Made by a program: the position numbers and the translations under genes. The notes under the pieces were generated by a model that was not told where the DNA came from, did not search any database, and worked only from the letters and a program-made list of their open reading frames with translations. 56,000 nucleotides of DNA from Diphasiastrum complanatum (lineage: Eukaryota > Streptophyta > Lycopodiopsida > Lycopodiales > Lycopodiaceae). Location of the stretch: contig CM055108.1 of assembly GCA_029204225.1 (NCBI GenBank), positions 15,962,722 to 16,018,721 of the forward strand. Direction: 5' to 3'. Below are positions 43,441 to 53,740 of the stretch, piece after piece. Every line of letters starts with the position of its first letter. Positions within the stretch are counted from its first letter, which is position 1.

Positions 43441-44709
43441 GTAATGTATCCTAAACTAACATACTCGTTGAGCGTAACCAACGTGGCAATGTCTCATCAA
43501 ATCACGATTCAACCCTCAAACCGAGATTCAAAATGACCAGTTTGAATTGGCTTGGTTCGAATTAGAAAGAGCAATTAGGGCATTTATATCTACTTATTTA
43601 TTTAATTATTTTTGGATTTTTTTGTCCCAAAAAGTTTTCCTTGGATAATATAAGTCACTTAAGAGTGTATTCTTTACTAAGTTTGCAGACAAACCTCTCA
43701 TGTATTAGAGTGTATTCTTTACTAAGTTTGCAGACAAACCTCTTTTGTATCTAATTCTAGTTCATAAGAAAATTTGATTCGATTCAAATGTGTTTCACTA
43801 TATGAATGCGCGGACGGCTTTATATATGATCCATGTAGATTGTCTTGGTATTTGATGGCCTTTATATTGTAGGTGTATTACCCTCTACAAATGTTTCATG
43901 GACATGTTGATGTTTCATTTAAACTAAATTCAAGTTGGAGTTTATCAAACAAAAGGGTTGGTTTAACTATGCCAAACAGATTCTATGATTCATGAATTAA
44001 CAAAAAGCGACAATCGTTTGGTCATGGACTGTAGTCATTGCAGAGAGCTGTAATTGCTCCCTAAACCTTTAAGCCAATATTTTTCTGGGCTATAATAGAA
44101 GGTTAGGAGAAAGAATAACAAAAAAGAAAATTACCCAACATTGAAGCGCCAGTTCGAACCTAGATAGGTCCGATTGAAACACTATTCAAATCGTCAATTC
44201 AAACCTATCCGGAAAAATTGTGAGTTTCCTTCTCACTTCCTTCTCCTCCTTAAGGCTCATCCTATAAGGAGGTCGATACACAAGTCCTACCCTTGGAACT
44301 AGCTCTCAATCTTGTGTTCCACATCTCTACTATGGGCAATGACTTAAATTCTTGCCTGTCAGACTCATCTAGAGCTCAAAGCTCACCGCAGTTTAATGCA
44401 AATGCAGGTGTAGTCTCAGAAGATTGCAATACCCTATCTAAATTATCTACTGTAGATTGCAACACTTTACTATGCACTTGCCTTTCTACCTTTTTAGAAC
44501 TTGAAACATGAGATTTGTAAAAAACATAAGTACAAATACTCGAAACCTTGTTTCTTTATTTGCAAAGAGGGCCACTGGTTGAAAACAAAAATCCGCAGGA
44601 AGTTGATATTAGCATAAAGCCAAAGGCTTGTTATGGACACACAATCCATACTTCTCTAACTAATGGGGGTCCTTGCAACTATTCTAATGCAATTATTTTA
44701 GTAGATAAT
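43441..44709. other. No gene; 45-bp tandem duplication at 43663-43752
   Basis: GAGTGTATTCTTTACTAAGT and TTGCAGACAAACCTCT occur twice, 45 bp apart. Otherwise AT-rich with no supported features. Confidence 0.55.
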
Positions 44710-45006
44710 ACTAAATGCCCTAATTTGGGGCCCTACAGGAGGTTGCAATAGGAATCTTGTAGTAAATTGCCGAATCGTTATAACAAAGGGTCAAAGATCT
44801 ATCACTTCTCAATTTATGAGTTCGTTATTCTATTTCCTTGTAGGGGAGTTCTATTTGTGTTTGGAGATCTTTGTTGGAGATTAGCTGTGAGCTATTAGTA
44901 GCCATTAATACTCATCATGTTTTCTTTGTTTGACAATGCTTTGTGAATGATATTTGCTCATTTATGTACTTTTGTTGATGCAATATTTGTGATTATGTCC
45001 ATAAGC
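44710..45006 (+). repeat. LTR-like direct repeat, left copy
   Basis: About 70-75% similar by eye to 49088-49366 (GGAGGT(T/C)GCAAT.GGAA, TATCA(C/T)TTCTCA.TTTATGAGTT, ATTTGTGTTTGGA.ATCTT.GTTG, TTTTGTGAATGATATTTG). The two copies bracket the plus-strand gypsy pol, so they may be its old LTRs. No PBS or PPT is seen. Confidence 0.5.
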
Positions 45007-45999
45007 ACTATCCTACTCAGCTTGTCATTTGTCATTACATTCTTTGTTGTCTATCACCCCCCACCTTACTCTATCGCAGTACCTCCTACCCTCCACCGCT
45101 CTTCTCCATCATCGTACTACCTAGTTTTGGACCTCCATCAACCTTCACCATTGCCGGTTTGTTGTTCATTGCCTTCCATTATCCTCCATCAATGTCGTTT
45201 GCTATCCACAGCTTGCCATTCATTGCTGTTGTTTGTTGTCCATATCCCCCCACACCCTTCTTCATCACCTTGCTACACCTCCTTTGTTCCCTCAAACACT
45301 GTTTTTCTAGTTCTTTTACCGTCCATCGCTTTCATCATCATTGGTTGTCCATTGCCTTCTACTCATCTTCTTTGTTGTCCATCGCTTTCAAGCATCATCA
45401 TTTGTTGTCCATCGCCTTCTATTCATCTTCTTTGTTTTTTGGGTTCTTTCTCCTACCTAGTGCTTTTTGTGGGCCTCTCAATTTTTTTCCATTTCCTATC
45501 TTTCCTAATTAGCATGCTGAGCATGAGCACTAGGGTTTTCTGCATCTATGAGGATGTGGTCACTTCGTTTGAGGATCATGCTCAACAATCTGATCATATC
45601 TAGTGGGCCCTTATTAATATTCCCTCCCAAATTGGTTTGCTTTTTGCATGAGCCTTGGAAGTTGGTTTTGCTTGTTGAATTTCACCTTTTTGATCGCTTA
45701 TCAAGATGAAAATATGGATACAAGACATCCAATTCCACACCACCTGGCCTTGTCATGTACTTATACTCCTGCCTCAGTGTGAAATCGTTGGACTTGTAAA
45801 TATCGAAATGGCTCATTGTGAATATTGAAATGGCTCACAACAGTCTGTGGTGTTTTGTAAGAAAACGTAAATAGGAGGTTTTGTTTAACTTGTTGACTTA
45901 CTTGTATTTGGTATGAGGTATTGGGTCTTAATCTAGAGGCTGCTAGAATGACCTCTTAAAAAGGAGAGCAGTACACAGTCGAGATGGCTGATGGAAAGA
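45007..45999 (+). other. Pyrimidine-rich spacer with 63-bp minisatellite (45340-45435)
   Basis: TTGTCCAT(T/C)GCCTTCTA(C/T)TCATCTTCTTTG repeats with a period of about 63 bp. A 218-codon open frame here is composed of low-complexity hydrophobic/Ser/Pro sequence and is not a credible gene. Confidence 0.6.
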
Positions 46000-46905
46000 G
46001 TACAAAGATTTGGGACACGAGGTTGGTGAGTATGGCCTTAACTATCTAGAGTTATTTTGAGGAGTTGAATTTTGAGATAACTCATTTGGCTCGCTTTGAT
46101 GTCATTCTAGGAAGGTGTTGGCACTTGATGTGGAAGCCTTACATAGCTTGGGATACTAATGTGTATGAGTTTCAACAGTGAGATCTGCCTCTAGGACCAC
46201 TGGTCTTAGCTACGTAGTTGCGTAAGGTAAGTTGTGAAAGTATGTATGTTTGTTTGCTGTTGGATATGACTACTAGTACCAGTGAGGGTAGAATGTGGCA
46301 GGTGCAAGACAATACTTCAGCTAACCTAGACTGTGAAATTAGGAGTAAGATTGCAGATGTGTTTATTGATAATTTGCCATTTGCATTATCGCCTATTAGA
46401 AATGTTGAACTTAAGATTGAGCTTATCCACAGATCTTGGCCTGTTAATAGACCACCTTATAGAATGAGTTTGAGAGAGGAAGAGGAGGTGAAAAAGATGC
46501 TAGACGATTATCTTGCACATTTTCAGACCAGACCTAGCTTCTCACCTTTTGTCTCGCCGATCATTTTAGTAAAAAAGAAGGATGGTCTTGGCATATGTGT
46601 TTAGATTATGGAGGCCTAAACAAGATAACTAATAAGCATCATATGCCATGTATTGATGACTTGCTTGATACTCTTCATAATGCTATTGTGTTTAGTAAGA
46701 TAGACCTGCAGAGTGGGTATTATCAGGTTACAATTCGTGAAGAGGATGTTCATAAAACCGCCTTCCGAACTCGATTTGGTCACTATGAGTATTTTGTGAT
46801 GCCTTTTGGTCTAACAATCGGCCTAGCTACGTTCATGATGTTGATGAATGATGTACTCAGACCGTATATGGGTAAGTTTGTCGTAAATTTTATTGATGAC
46901 ATTTT
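46000..46905 (+). pseudogene. Gypsy protease end and RT, first part (split by the TRIM)
   Basis: Protease tail FEELNFEITHLARFDVILGR at ~46050-46115. RT begins with LPPIRNVE-like ALSPIRNVELKIELIHRSWP, PPYRMSLREEEEVKKMLDDY and [11 protein letters not shown] (46218-46604), then after a shift [60 protein letters not shown] and the catalytic VVNFIDDIF (46595-46910). The catalytic FIDD is intact, and the coding is cut one codon later by the TRIM at 46906. It resembles the plus-strand RNase H that resumes at 47310. Confidence 0.9.
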
Positions 46906-47049
46906 TGTTGGAATATCAATCCACACTCTAGAGAGAACTATCGAACAGGGCAGATAGCTCAGTGGTAGAGCATCCCATCTGGTATGAGGGAGGTCCTGGG
47001 TTCGAATCCTAGTCTGTCCATCCATACTATGATTTATGGATTTCTAACA
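46906..47049 (+). repeat. 5' LTR of the TRIM
   Basis: 144 bp. Starts TGTTGGAATATC and ends GATTTCTAACA, with the tRNA-like module in the middle. Confidence 0.95.
46948..47020 (+). ncRNA. tRNA-like module in TRIM LTR 1
   Basis: Cloverleaf elements: acceptor strands GGGCAGA and TCTGTCC pair (one G-T), D-arm GCTC-AGTGGTA-GAGC, box A TAGCTCAGTGG (46955-46965), T-arm CTGGG-TTCGAAT-CCTAG with box B GGTTCGAATCC (46999-47009). The anticodon stem (around CCCAT/GAGGG) pairs poorly, with a loop CTGGTAT (possible anticodon GGT), so it is unlikely to be a working tRNA. No T4 terminator lies in the LTR. It looks like a captured polymerase III promoter. Confidence 0.8.
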
Positions 47050-47062
47050 TGGTATCAGAGCC
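47050..47062 (+). promoter_or_regulatory. PBS of the TRIM (tRNA-iMet)
   Basis: Perfect TGGTATCAGAGCC immediately after LTR 1. Confidence 0.95.
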
Positions 47063-47156
47063 AAGTTAGACCTAACAGTTCATGGTGTCAAAGCCATGGT
47101 TAGGTGGCCCAAGTTGTGGGGCAGGTGACAGCTAGGACCCCAACCAAGTGTGGCTT
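47063..47156 (+). other. TRIM interior, non-coding
   Basis: 94 bp without a reading frame. It includes TTCATGGTGTCAAAGCCATG, a partial echo of the PBS, which could be a duplicated priming region. Confidence 0.6.
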
Positions 47157-47165
47157 GAGGGGGGG
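47157..47165 (+). promoter_or_regulatory. PPT of the TRIM
   Basis: GAGGGGGGG abuts LTR 2. Confidence 0.9.
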
Positions 47166-47309
47166 TGTTGGAATATCAATCCACACTCTAGAGAGAACTA
47201 TCTAACAAGGCGGATAGCTCAGTGGTAGAGCATCCCATCCGGTATGAGGGAGGTCCTGGGTTCGAATCCTAGTCTGTCCATCCATATTATGATTTATGGA
47301 TTTCTAACA
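47166..47309 (+). repeat. 3' LTR of the TRIM
   Basis: 144 bp, five differences from LTR 1. Confidence 0.95.
47208..47280 (+). ncRNA. tRNA-like module in TRIM LTR 2
   Basis: Same structure. Acceptor start AGGCGGA pairs slightly less well with TCTGTCC. Boxes A (47215-47225) and B (47259-47269) are unchanged. Anticodon-loop position 33 is C instead of T. The 3' target duplication ATTTT (47310-47314) offers a T4 stretch that could terminate a polymerase III transcript. Confidence 0.8.
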
Positions 47310-48010
47310 ATTTTGACTTACAAGGCAGATGAGTTCACCTTAGGACTATGTTGTCTACCTTGAGGGAGCAAACTGTTTGCTAATGCAAAAAAGAGTGAAC
47401 TCTATAAAAAGGAAATTGAGTATTTAGGTCATACTTTGACTGTTGATGGAGTAAGACCAAACCCTAAGAAAGTTGCTGTGATCATTGCTTGGCTTGTGCC
47501 TAGTGACTTGACAACACTACAATCTTTCCTAGGATTGGCGTTGTTTTATAGAAAATATGTTAAGAATTACTCCTATATTGTAGCACCTTTGATTGACTTG
47601 GCTCAAAACAACAAGTTTGGTGAGTGGATTGAACTGCAAGCCAACTTTGATCAATTAAAGCAAGCTATCACTGAGTGCGTCACTCTAGATAATTTTGATA
47701 CAGATGCGAGTGACGTTGCTATTGGCGCAGTGCTGATTCAGGAGGGAAGGCTTGTAGCCTTTGAGAGCAAGAAGGTCACCTCGGAACAATGGAATTATCC
47801 AACTCATGAGAAAGAGTTGTTTGCCATTATCCATGCATTGAAGGTATGGAGGCATTATTTGTATGGATCCAAGTTTTATGTGCACTGATCATGATACCTT
47901 GAGGTATTTCTGCAAATAGCCCCATCTCAGAGGCCGATAGACGAGATGGTTTGAACTTCTGCAATAATCTTAGACGGAAATGCGGTATAAGAAGGGGGCA
48001 GAAAATTTCA
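47310..48010 (+). pseudogene. Gypsy RT end and RNase H (continuation past the TRIM)
   Basis: Resumes after the TRIM with a damaged thumb region, then KEIEYLGHTLTVDGVRPNPK, LQSFLGLALFYRKYVKNYSY, RNase H FDTDASDVAIGAVLIQEGR, KKVTSEQWNYPTHEKELFAI and HALKVWRHYLYGSKFYVH. Catalytic Asp of RNase H is retained (DTDAS). It breaks into stops after 47888 but is still traceable to ~48010 (RWFELLQ, KKGAENF). Confidence 0.92.
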
Positions 48011-48435
48011 GATAATGTATTAAATGTCATATGTGGTTGAGATCAACTAGAGGATCTAAAATGAGGATTCACTCAAAATGATGCATTATAGCCTTCAAAC
48101 GATGCAAAGCAAAAAGTGGTAAAAAAAGCCTAATATAAGTGAGTGTCCACACACTCACTTTTTCCCTCTTGTGATACAATTACCTTATATAGATCACTAC
48201 CTTCACATAGAGTGCTCACACATTCAATTTGGCCTCCTATTGCTCTCTACACTTTTTTGGCGCTTCTAGATCAAGCCTCAACAGTTGGGTTCTACGGGTG
48301 GTAAATGATTTTTATTTTTGGTTTTCTTTTGTTGCACGTTCTCCCGTTCCAAAACAACATTCTGGAATGTTTCTCTTTCAGAACGTCGTTCCAGTGCAAT
48401 ATAGGCTTTACTTCCACTTTTTGGATTGAGTTGGT
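48011..48435. other. No clear gene between gypsy pol pieces
   Basis: Contains GTTCCAAAACAACATTCTGGAATG-type short inverted sequences near 48345-48395, possibly a small insertion. No element termini proved. Confidence 0.4.
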
Positions 48436-48900
48436 GCATATCTAGACATTAAAGTTTTGATGGAGACAACTTATCATTCTTTTGTAGATGGTCAGCCTGA
48501 TGTCTTGAATTGTATTCTTGAGGATTATTGCATAATTCTGTCTCCCCTTTTGGCAAAGATTGGGGTCAACATTTTTACTTTGTAGACTACAATCACAATA
48601 ATTCAATTAGTAATACTATAGGCGTCCTATTGTCTTCAACTTTTGTCCACTACTAGTGCTTGTGATTATTTTCATGTCAATTGACTTTGAAGTTCCCTAT
48701 TTCCAAGAGAACTTCATGAATCCCCATTTATTTTTGATATTGAGCTTTTCCTTAAACTCCTTGTTGCTATTCTCTAGGTTCGTGTTTAGCAATGCTGCCA
48801 CCAAAAAATTGTCCAACTCTTGGTTCAATGGGATGGTAGGCCTATTGCATTCAAAAAAATCACGATACACTTTTTAGTGTTTCAAATATTCTTGCAGCTC
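48436..48900 (+). pseudogene. Gypsy integrase relics
   Basis: Plus-strand TTYHSFVDGQPDVLNCILED aligns with the integrase segment containing the catalytic Glu (T-A-Y-H-P-Q-T-D-G-Q-x-E pattern); here the Glu is replaced by Asp. A later VQLLVQWDGRP (~48805-48840) is the start of the C-terminal chromodomain-like region, nearly the same words as FLVQWDGRP in the element at 53741-54112. Most of the domain between is lost. Confidence 0.7.
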
Positions 48901-49087
48901 TTGATATTACTGTCCTTATTTTAATTTTATTTGATACTCATGTTGCTGCTACTAGTTATGCTCGGTTTGCACAATTAATCACCTACTAAAATTTGCTTAT
49001 TCATACTAGCATGAGACAAAATTCTCTATGCGAAACGCACAAGCTTTATGGATTTCTGTTGTTGTAGGGAATTTGGCTTTTGGTCTG

Positions 49088-49366
49088 ATGTCCTAAATTG
49101 GATCCCTATTGGAGGTCGCAATTGGAACCTTATAGAGCTATTGCCAAATCAATGCAGTTAAGGGTTAGGGATTTATCATTTCTCAGTTTATGAGTTTGAT
49201 GTCTTGAGCTGTTTGTGCGAGATATCAATTTGTGTTTGGAAATCTTCGTTGAAGATTCGCATGAGCTATCATTGGCCATTGATATTCATTTTTGGATAAT
49301 GTTTTGTGAATAGTATTTGTGCTTTATGTACTTCCATTGATGCCATATCTGTGATTGTGCTCATAA
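49088..49366 (+). repeat. LTR-like direct repeat, right copy
   Basis: Partner of 44710-45006. Ends near the copia remnant at 49368. Confidence 0.5.
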
Positions 49367-49367
49367 C

Positions 49368-50210
49368 TAGGTTGGTCACGTGAAAGTGTCTGATAGCATA
49401 GCCTATGCTTGCATACCAAAGAATCAAAGGCAAAAGCTAGACTTAAAGACATTTAAGTGAATATTCCTTGGGTGTGATAATGAAGAGAAGGCCTTTTGAC
49501 TTTATGATGAGTAGAGATGTTGTTTGCAATGAAGATGCCATAGAACAAGTTCAAGAGAGAAGAATTATCTCCAGGTATTTCCAAGACACTTATCATGATG
49601 GGATGACTCTAGAAGATGCTGTTGAGCAGGAGCCAACCCAATTAATGAGTCAAGGACGAGGAGGACCATGCCAACAACTTGGGTGGGATACATGGACACC
49701 ACCAATGAAAAAGCTTCGATGTTGGTATTGTGAGACAATAAAAGAAGGCCGAATTTTAGATGAAAGTGAAAATGCCATCAAGATGCTAGAAGATTAGTAC
49801 GCATAAGCAAGCAACATGAGACCAACTATGGTTTCATGTCTACCATCATGAACACCCATGATCCACAAAGAGGAAGCAACAAAAGAACAAATTTAGAGAA
49901 CGGCCATGGATGAGGAGTACGACACTACTACGAAGAACGAGTTGTGGGGTGATTGCTTGTGAAGCTGTACGGTAAAAAAGGCTTCTTGAAAGATTTTCAT
50001 ATTCAACAAATTGCACCTACGCTACTTCAAAGTGACAACTAGAATTGTGTACAACTAACTAAGGATGTTCTATGTCATAGTAGGACAACAAACATTGAGG
50101 TTCAACGACATCTTATTCATGAGAAAGTCCAAAATGGTGAAGTAGAGATTGTCTACTATGTCACAAACAACCAAGTAGCAAATTTTTTTGGGAAAGACAA
50201 GTTTAGTAAT
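49368..50210 (+). pseudogene. Ty1/copia integrase end, RT start and RNase H end
   Basis: Plus-strand words in order: SIAYACIPKNQRQKLDLKTF and the degenerate FLGCDNEEKAF (49385-49490), FMMSRDVVCNEDAIEQVQER (49500-49570), linker sequence, RT start RTAMDEEYDTTTKNELWG (~49890-49950), then a jump to RNase H end IEVQRHLIHEKVQNGEVEIV and VTNNQVANFFGKDK (50095-50205). Catalytic RT and most of RNase H are deleted. It is the third element in the window with RT joined to RNase H by deletion. Confidence 0.8.
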
Positions 50211-50243
50211 GTAATTGGTGTCGTAGACAACAAAATAGACTTT

Positions 50244-50288
50244 TTGTGTGTGTGTGTGTGGGGGGGGGGGGGGTGGGGGGGGGGGGGG
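50244..50288. repeat. (TG)n followed by G-runs (13 and 14 G)
   Basis: TG repeat, then G13-T-G14. A strong G-quadruplex candidate on the plus strand, but also a place where sequencing length errors are common. Confidence 0.9.
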
Positions 50289-50539
50289 TATATATAATGT
50301 TCTACTTTCTATCCTCATTATGTAAATAATGTTGTACTTGTATGTATTTTACTTATAGAGGCTAATAAATAGAAATTACATTGTGCCCCCAAATACAAGT
50401 TGATGAGTCATAGAGACCACGTGGCCAAGTAGCTTGATTTTTAAGTCTACATGTACTACATGTCTTTACTGTGAATTATTAAACTTTTATGTGGATAAGT
50501 AGATATATGGGTTTAGGAAATGGACATGTTACTTGAGTA

Positions 50540-50790
50540 TCATATTCGGATCAAAAGAAGGTGCTTTCTATCGCTTATCCAATACTTCAGATATCTGTAC
50601 TTTTGAATCTTGCATTTGCTTCGACAGATCTGAAATATTCTTCTTCCAAACCTTGTTGGTCTTTGGAGATGGTTCCTTGAAAGGCTTAGATTTTTTTTTA
50701 GTCTTTTTCTCCTTCATGTAGTTCTTATCATCTTCGAAAGAATTTGAGCTCTCTGAAAAATCTTCTCCTTTAGTGCACTTTCTCCATCTC
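50540..50790 (-). pseudogene. Gag-like acidic/basic fragment (uncertain)
   Basis: Minus-strand frame of ~75 codons with no start: GEDFSESSNSFEDDKNYMKE, KKTKKKSKPFKEPSPK, VWKKNISDLSKQMQDSKVQI, then a stop. An acidic/Lys-rich linker followed by a short leucine-spaced helix is common in plant Ty3 Gag just before the zinc knuckle, but no knuckle follows. It could be random. Confidence 0.3.
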
Positions 50791-52789
50791 TCGTGTGAGT
50801 TCTATGGTGGATGATTATGTTAGGGCTAGTAATATCTAGTCATCTTCATCTATTTTCTTTGTCCGATATTGTAGAGGAAAATTATGTCTTTGTATGAGAT
50901 TTTGAAAACTGTTGTAGTGATGTAAAAGTGTCACAAATATTGCAAATTTGCTATCCTTATGTTCATTCTCATTCTTGCTTGGGATTTTACTTAAAGATTT
51001 TGAACTCTCATGAAAGATGAGATCAGGAGCATATTGCTATTGCACGCCCTTGTGCGGTAACCTCTTATCATGATGATTGTTGGTAACTAGTTTTTGTTTT
51101 TATTTTTTTGAAGTTGAACTCTAACAATAGAACCATCACTTGTTTATATAAGCCCTTTGCGAATTCATTGTTGATCTTGAGATGCCAAGATGGCTTTTTT
51201 TCTTCTCAATTTGAGTGCATTCACTTTTATGAAGCTACTTTTGATGGCCACTATCTGGGTGTTGTAGAAGTAGAATCTAAATGGATTGGTGCTGAATTTT
51301 TTTTCGGGTCTTAGACCATAGACAACCCCGTTCCTTAAGTTGCATTTTGACTTTGGGCTCTCTCTCCTCTTTTGGGCTAACTTGTTCTTTCTACAGTCCC
51401 TTTCAAAGACTTTTCCATTGGACAAATTCCTAGGGAGAGCGTGCAAAGTCCTTTCCCTCCTATGTGCGCTTGGTTTATGTGCTCTTCTGATATTATTCCT
51501 AGGAAATTCTGCTACTACCCTACTCTTCTATCACATACTCTGAGGAGGATTTCAGGCTATGCTGTTGCCTCTAGCTCCTGCCGGTCGGTTTTGATGCTAC
51601 GTTGCCCTGATCATGAAGCAAGTACATTGGTCGCAATAGAAATACCTCTAGCATAAGGCCTAGCACTGAATTTTAGCCAAAACAGTTGAACAGTCTACAC
51701 CATCTTGCTAGATCTAATAATAGAGCTGAGAAATAGCAGACGAGTGATAAAAATGTGATCTTAACAACTTTTACTACATTGCAATAAATAACTAAAAGAA
51801 TATCCAATATCAGAGAACATGAATTTTGATCAATAAATACTTGTGCATGAAGTCAAAGATGCAGCAAACTTTTCTTGCCATTTTGTTATCCAGCCTACAA
51901 AATGTACCGAGCTATTTTTTATTAAATGCCATTTTTCCCAACTCTTTACTAGGCTAGTGAATTTCCTTTCATGATGGTCTCTTCTCATGTCATAAGAGAT
52001 TGATTGAACTGTTCAATTGTGCTTTCAACAAAACAAAATCTTCCAAACCAACAATGTGTGAAACTATCCATGTAATGAAATGGTTCAAAAAACTATCCCT
52101 TTGAGATTCCACGATGTCCACATAATTCTGTATGCAATTTTTATTGCTCCGTGTCTCTTAGTCAATGCCATGAACCACCTTCTCACCCACACTTTTCAAT
52201 GCTTCTCGTAGGGTGAACCAAGACTTTAAATATGATCAACTACATGAAATTTGGCTAGAAACTTGACCAATTCAACAACTGTCAACAATTGTCAAAAAAA
52301 TAGACACCAGCACCTTTATACAAGTTTCTATGGTCTAATGTCAACTTTAATGTTAAACTTAGACCCTACCAATGTTGTATACTCATTGAGGCTTTTAATT
52401 TTTTATGTTGATTCACCTTGTAAGTTCATGGGGCCCATTCTGAAAATGGCCTTTAGATCCATACGAGTTCGACAATTCATATTCACTCCTATGAGGAGTT
52501 ACATTTGTTGGCTATTCATTTCCATGGGTTGCTGGTGTTTGGCTCTCCATTCTTGAGCCTTTACATCTACCATGTCCCTATTTGGATCTCTCCACATGAG
52601 GAGAATTGTAGTGAGATTTGGGATTCATTTGTGCAATACAAGCTTTGTTTTCTATCTCACTTATGCTTCCTCTTTCTTGAGGATTGTTGTTCTATGGCTA
52701 TCCACTATTTTCCAGATTTGAAAGTGTTCTATGTTCTGGATTGTTAGCATCTTAGGTTCAGCCCAATAGCATTTGAAATCACCTACATT
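50791..52789. other. No recognisable gene over ~2 kb
   Basis: AT-rich sequence, with short frames only. I looked for retroelement motifs, tRNA boxes and repeats and could support none. Confidence 0.5.
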
Positions 52790-52801
52790 TGGTATCGGAG
52801 C
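52790..52801 (+). promoter_or_regulatory. PBS-like site
   Basis: TGGTATCGGAGC, one mismatch to the iMet PBS, following CACCTACA, which could be an LTR end. The copia coding of the same strand begins ~200 bp later. Confidence 0.5.
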
Positions 52802-52989
52802 AACTAAGATCCAATCTCCTCCAAACTTTGCATTTCTCAGGATAGAGCTCTTGGCATCCTTGAAAAGTATCTTTGTTCATATCACTTTTTTGGTGCAGAT
52901 TTCTATCAAAAGTATTATGCAGCTCATATTGGTGATTTCTAGCAACCTATAGCGGTTAATCCTCAGCCTAGTCCTCCTCAACTCAAGAA

Positions 52990-53266
52990 ACTCCCTTGAT
53001 GGTACTTGAAGACTATGAATTTTGCCTTAATGGCAAAAGTACTAAACGTTGAAGAACCTCGATCCTATGAAGAAGCTTCACAACAAGAAGTATGGGTCGA
53101 AGCCATGAAGGAGGGCATAGATTTCAACGAAATGTTTGCTCCCGTTGCCAAAATGCCCAACATTAGGTTTGTTCTTTCTTTAGCAACTCACTTTGGATGG
53201 GAGACACATCAAATGGCTGTGTTGATGAAAAGATATATCTTTCCCAATCCCAAGGATTTGTGGTGA
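52990..53266 (+). pseudogene. Ty1/copia RT fragment with internal deletion
   Basis: Plus-strand frame: NFALMAKVLNVEEPRSYEEA and SQQEVWVEAMKEGIDFNEMF, where RT should continue with ~45 more residues (LVDLPKGKKPVGCKWV region) but jumps directly to IDFNEMFAPVAKMPNIRFVL and GWETHQMAV. The join keeps frame. It then stops at PKDLW. No catalytic motif. Confidence 0.85.
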
Positions 53267-53740
53267 AAGAGAGAACATCATTTAAGTTACGAATAGATCC
53301 GCAAGTAATCCAACGCTAAACTAGAAAGTAGCATAAAAAGCAAGACTTAATCCTAGAAAGCAAGACAAAGAGATATTAAAGAGGCTATAGCAGAGAGATC
53401 AATATCATAAGCTGGAAATGAAAGTGACACTGGAGCCCTACTTAACAGGAAGCTCTAAAAAGGGGTCCAGAGGATAAGAGTCAACTGGGATGGAAAATAG
53501 TGCGACCTCCAAGAGGCCCCCCTCCAAGGTAATATCTCAATAAATGAACAATAGGGCCCAAGGCCAACCATACAGTTTAAATGTCAGTAAACAGTAAAAT
53601 AGAGGGCCCAAGGCCTGCTTATGCTTAAAAGGTAACGGTAAAGTAGATGCGAATGGATGTGGCGAATGTAAATAGCCAAGTCCATAACTCTCCCCGACAC
53701 AAAAGAAAGCCCCGCCGCGAAATGAAGAAGTAGCATAGGA
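53267..53740 (-). other. 3' flank of gypsy element F (possible LTR)
   Basis: In minus sense, TGTCGGGGAGAG at ~53690-53701 could start an LTR. GGGCCCAAGGCC occurs twice (53548-53562, 53605-53618). A purine-rich stretch GGAGGGGGGCC is at ~53515-53525. Without a second copy the boundaries cannot be set. Confidence 0.4.

Larger units (their letters stand above)
46906..47309 (+). mobile_element. TRIM retrotransposon with tRNA-like sequences in its LTRs
   Basis: Complete 404-bp element: two 144-bp LTRs (46906-47049, 47166-47309; TGTTGG...CTAACA), a perfect 5-bp target duplication ATTTT (46901-46905, 47310-47314), PBS 47050-47062 directly after LTR 1, PPT 47157-47165 directly before LTR 2, and a 116-bp interior with no coding. 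The LTRs differ at five positions. Each LTR contains a 73-nt tRNA-like module with RNA polymerase III A and B boxes. Size and layout fit terminal-repeat retrotransposons in miniature. Cassandra TRIMs carry 5S rRNA-like sequence in the same position; here the module is tRNA-like. Insertion is inside gypsy RT just after its IDD motif. It must use proteins in trans. Confidence 0.93.

Noticed and set aside
44947-45603. 218-codon open frame resembling a membrane protein
   Set aside because: Low-complexity pyrimidine-rich minisatellite sequence; hydrophobic Ser/Leu/Phe/Pro composition follows from the base composition, and overlapping frames are open too.
46948-47280. Two functional tRNA genes
   Set aside because: Both lie at identical positions in LTRs of a TRIM, the anticodon stem pairs poorly, and the two differ at an invariant loop position; better read as tRNA-derived promoter modules.
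46906-47309. tRNA-derived SINE pair
   Set aside because: Perfect PBS, PPT, TG/CA ends and 5-bp TSD define an LTR element; no SINE tail or poly(A) is present.
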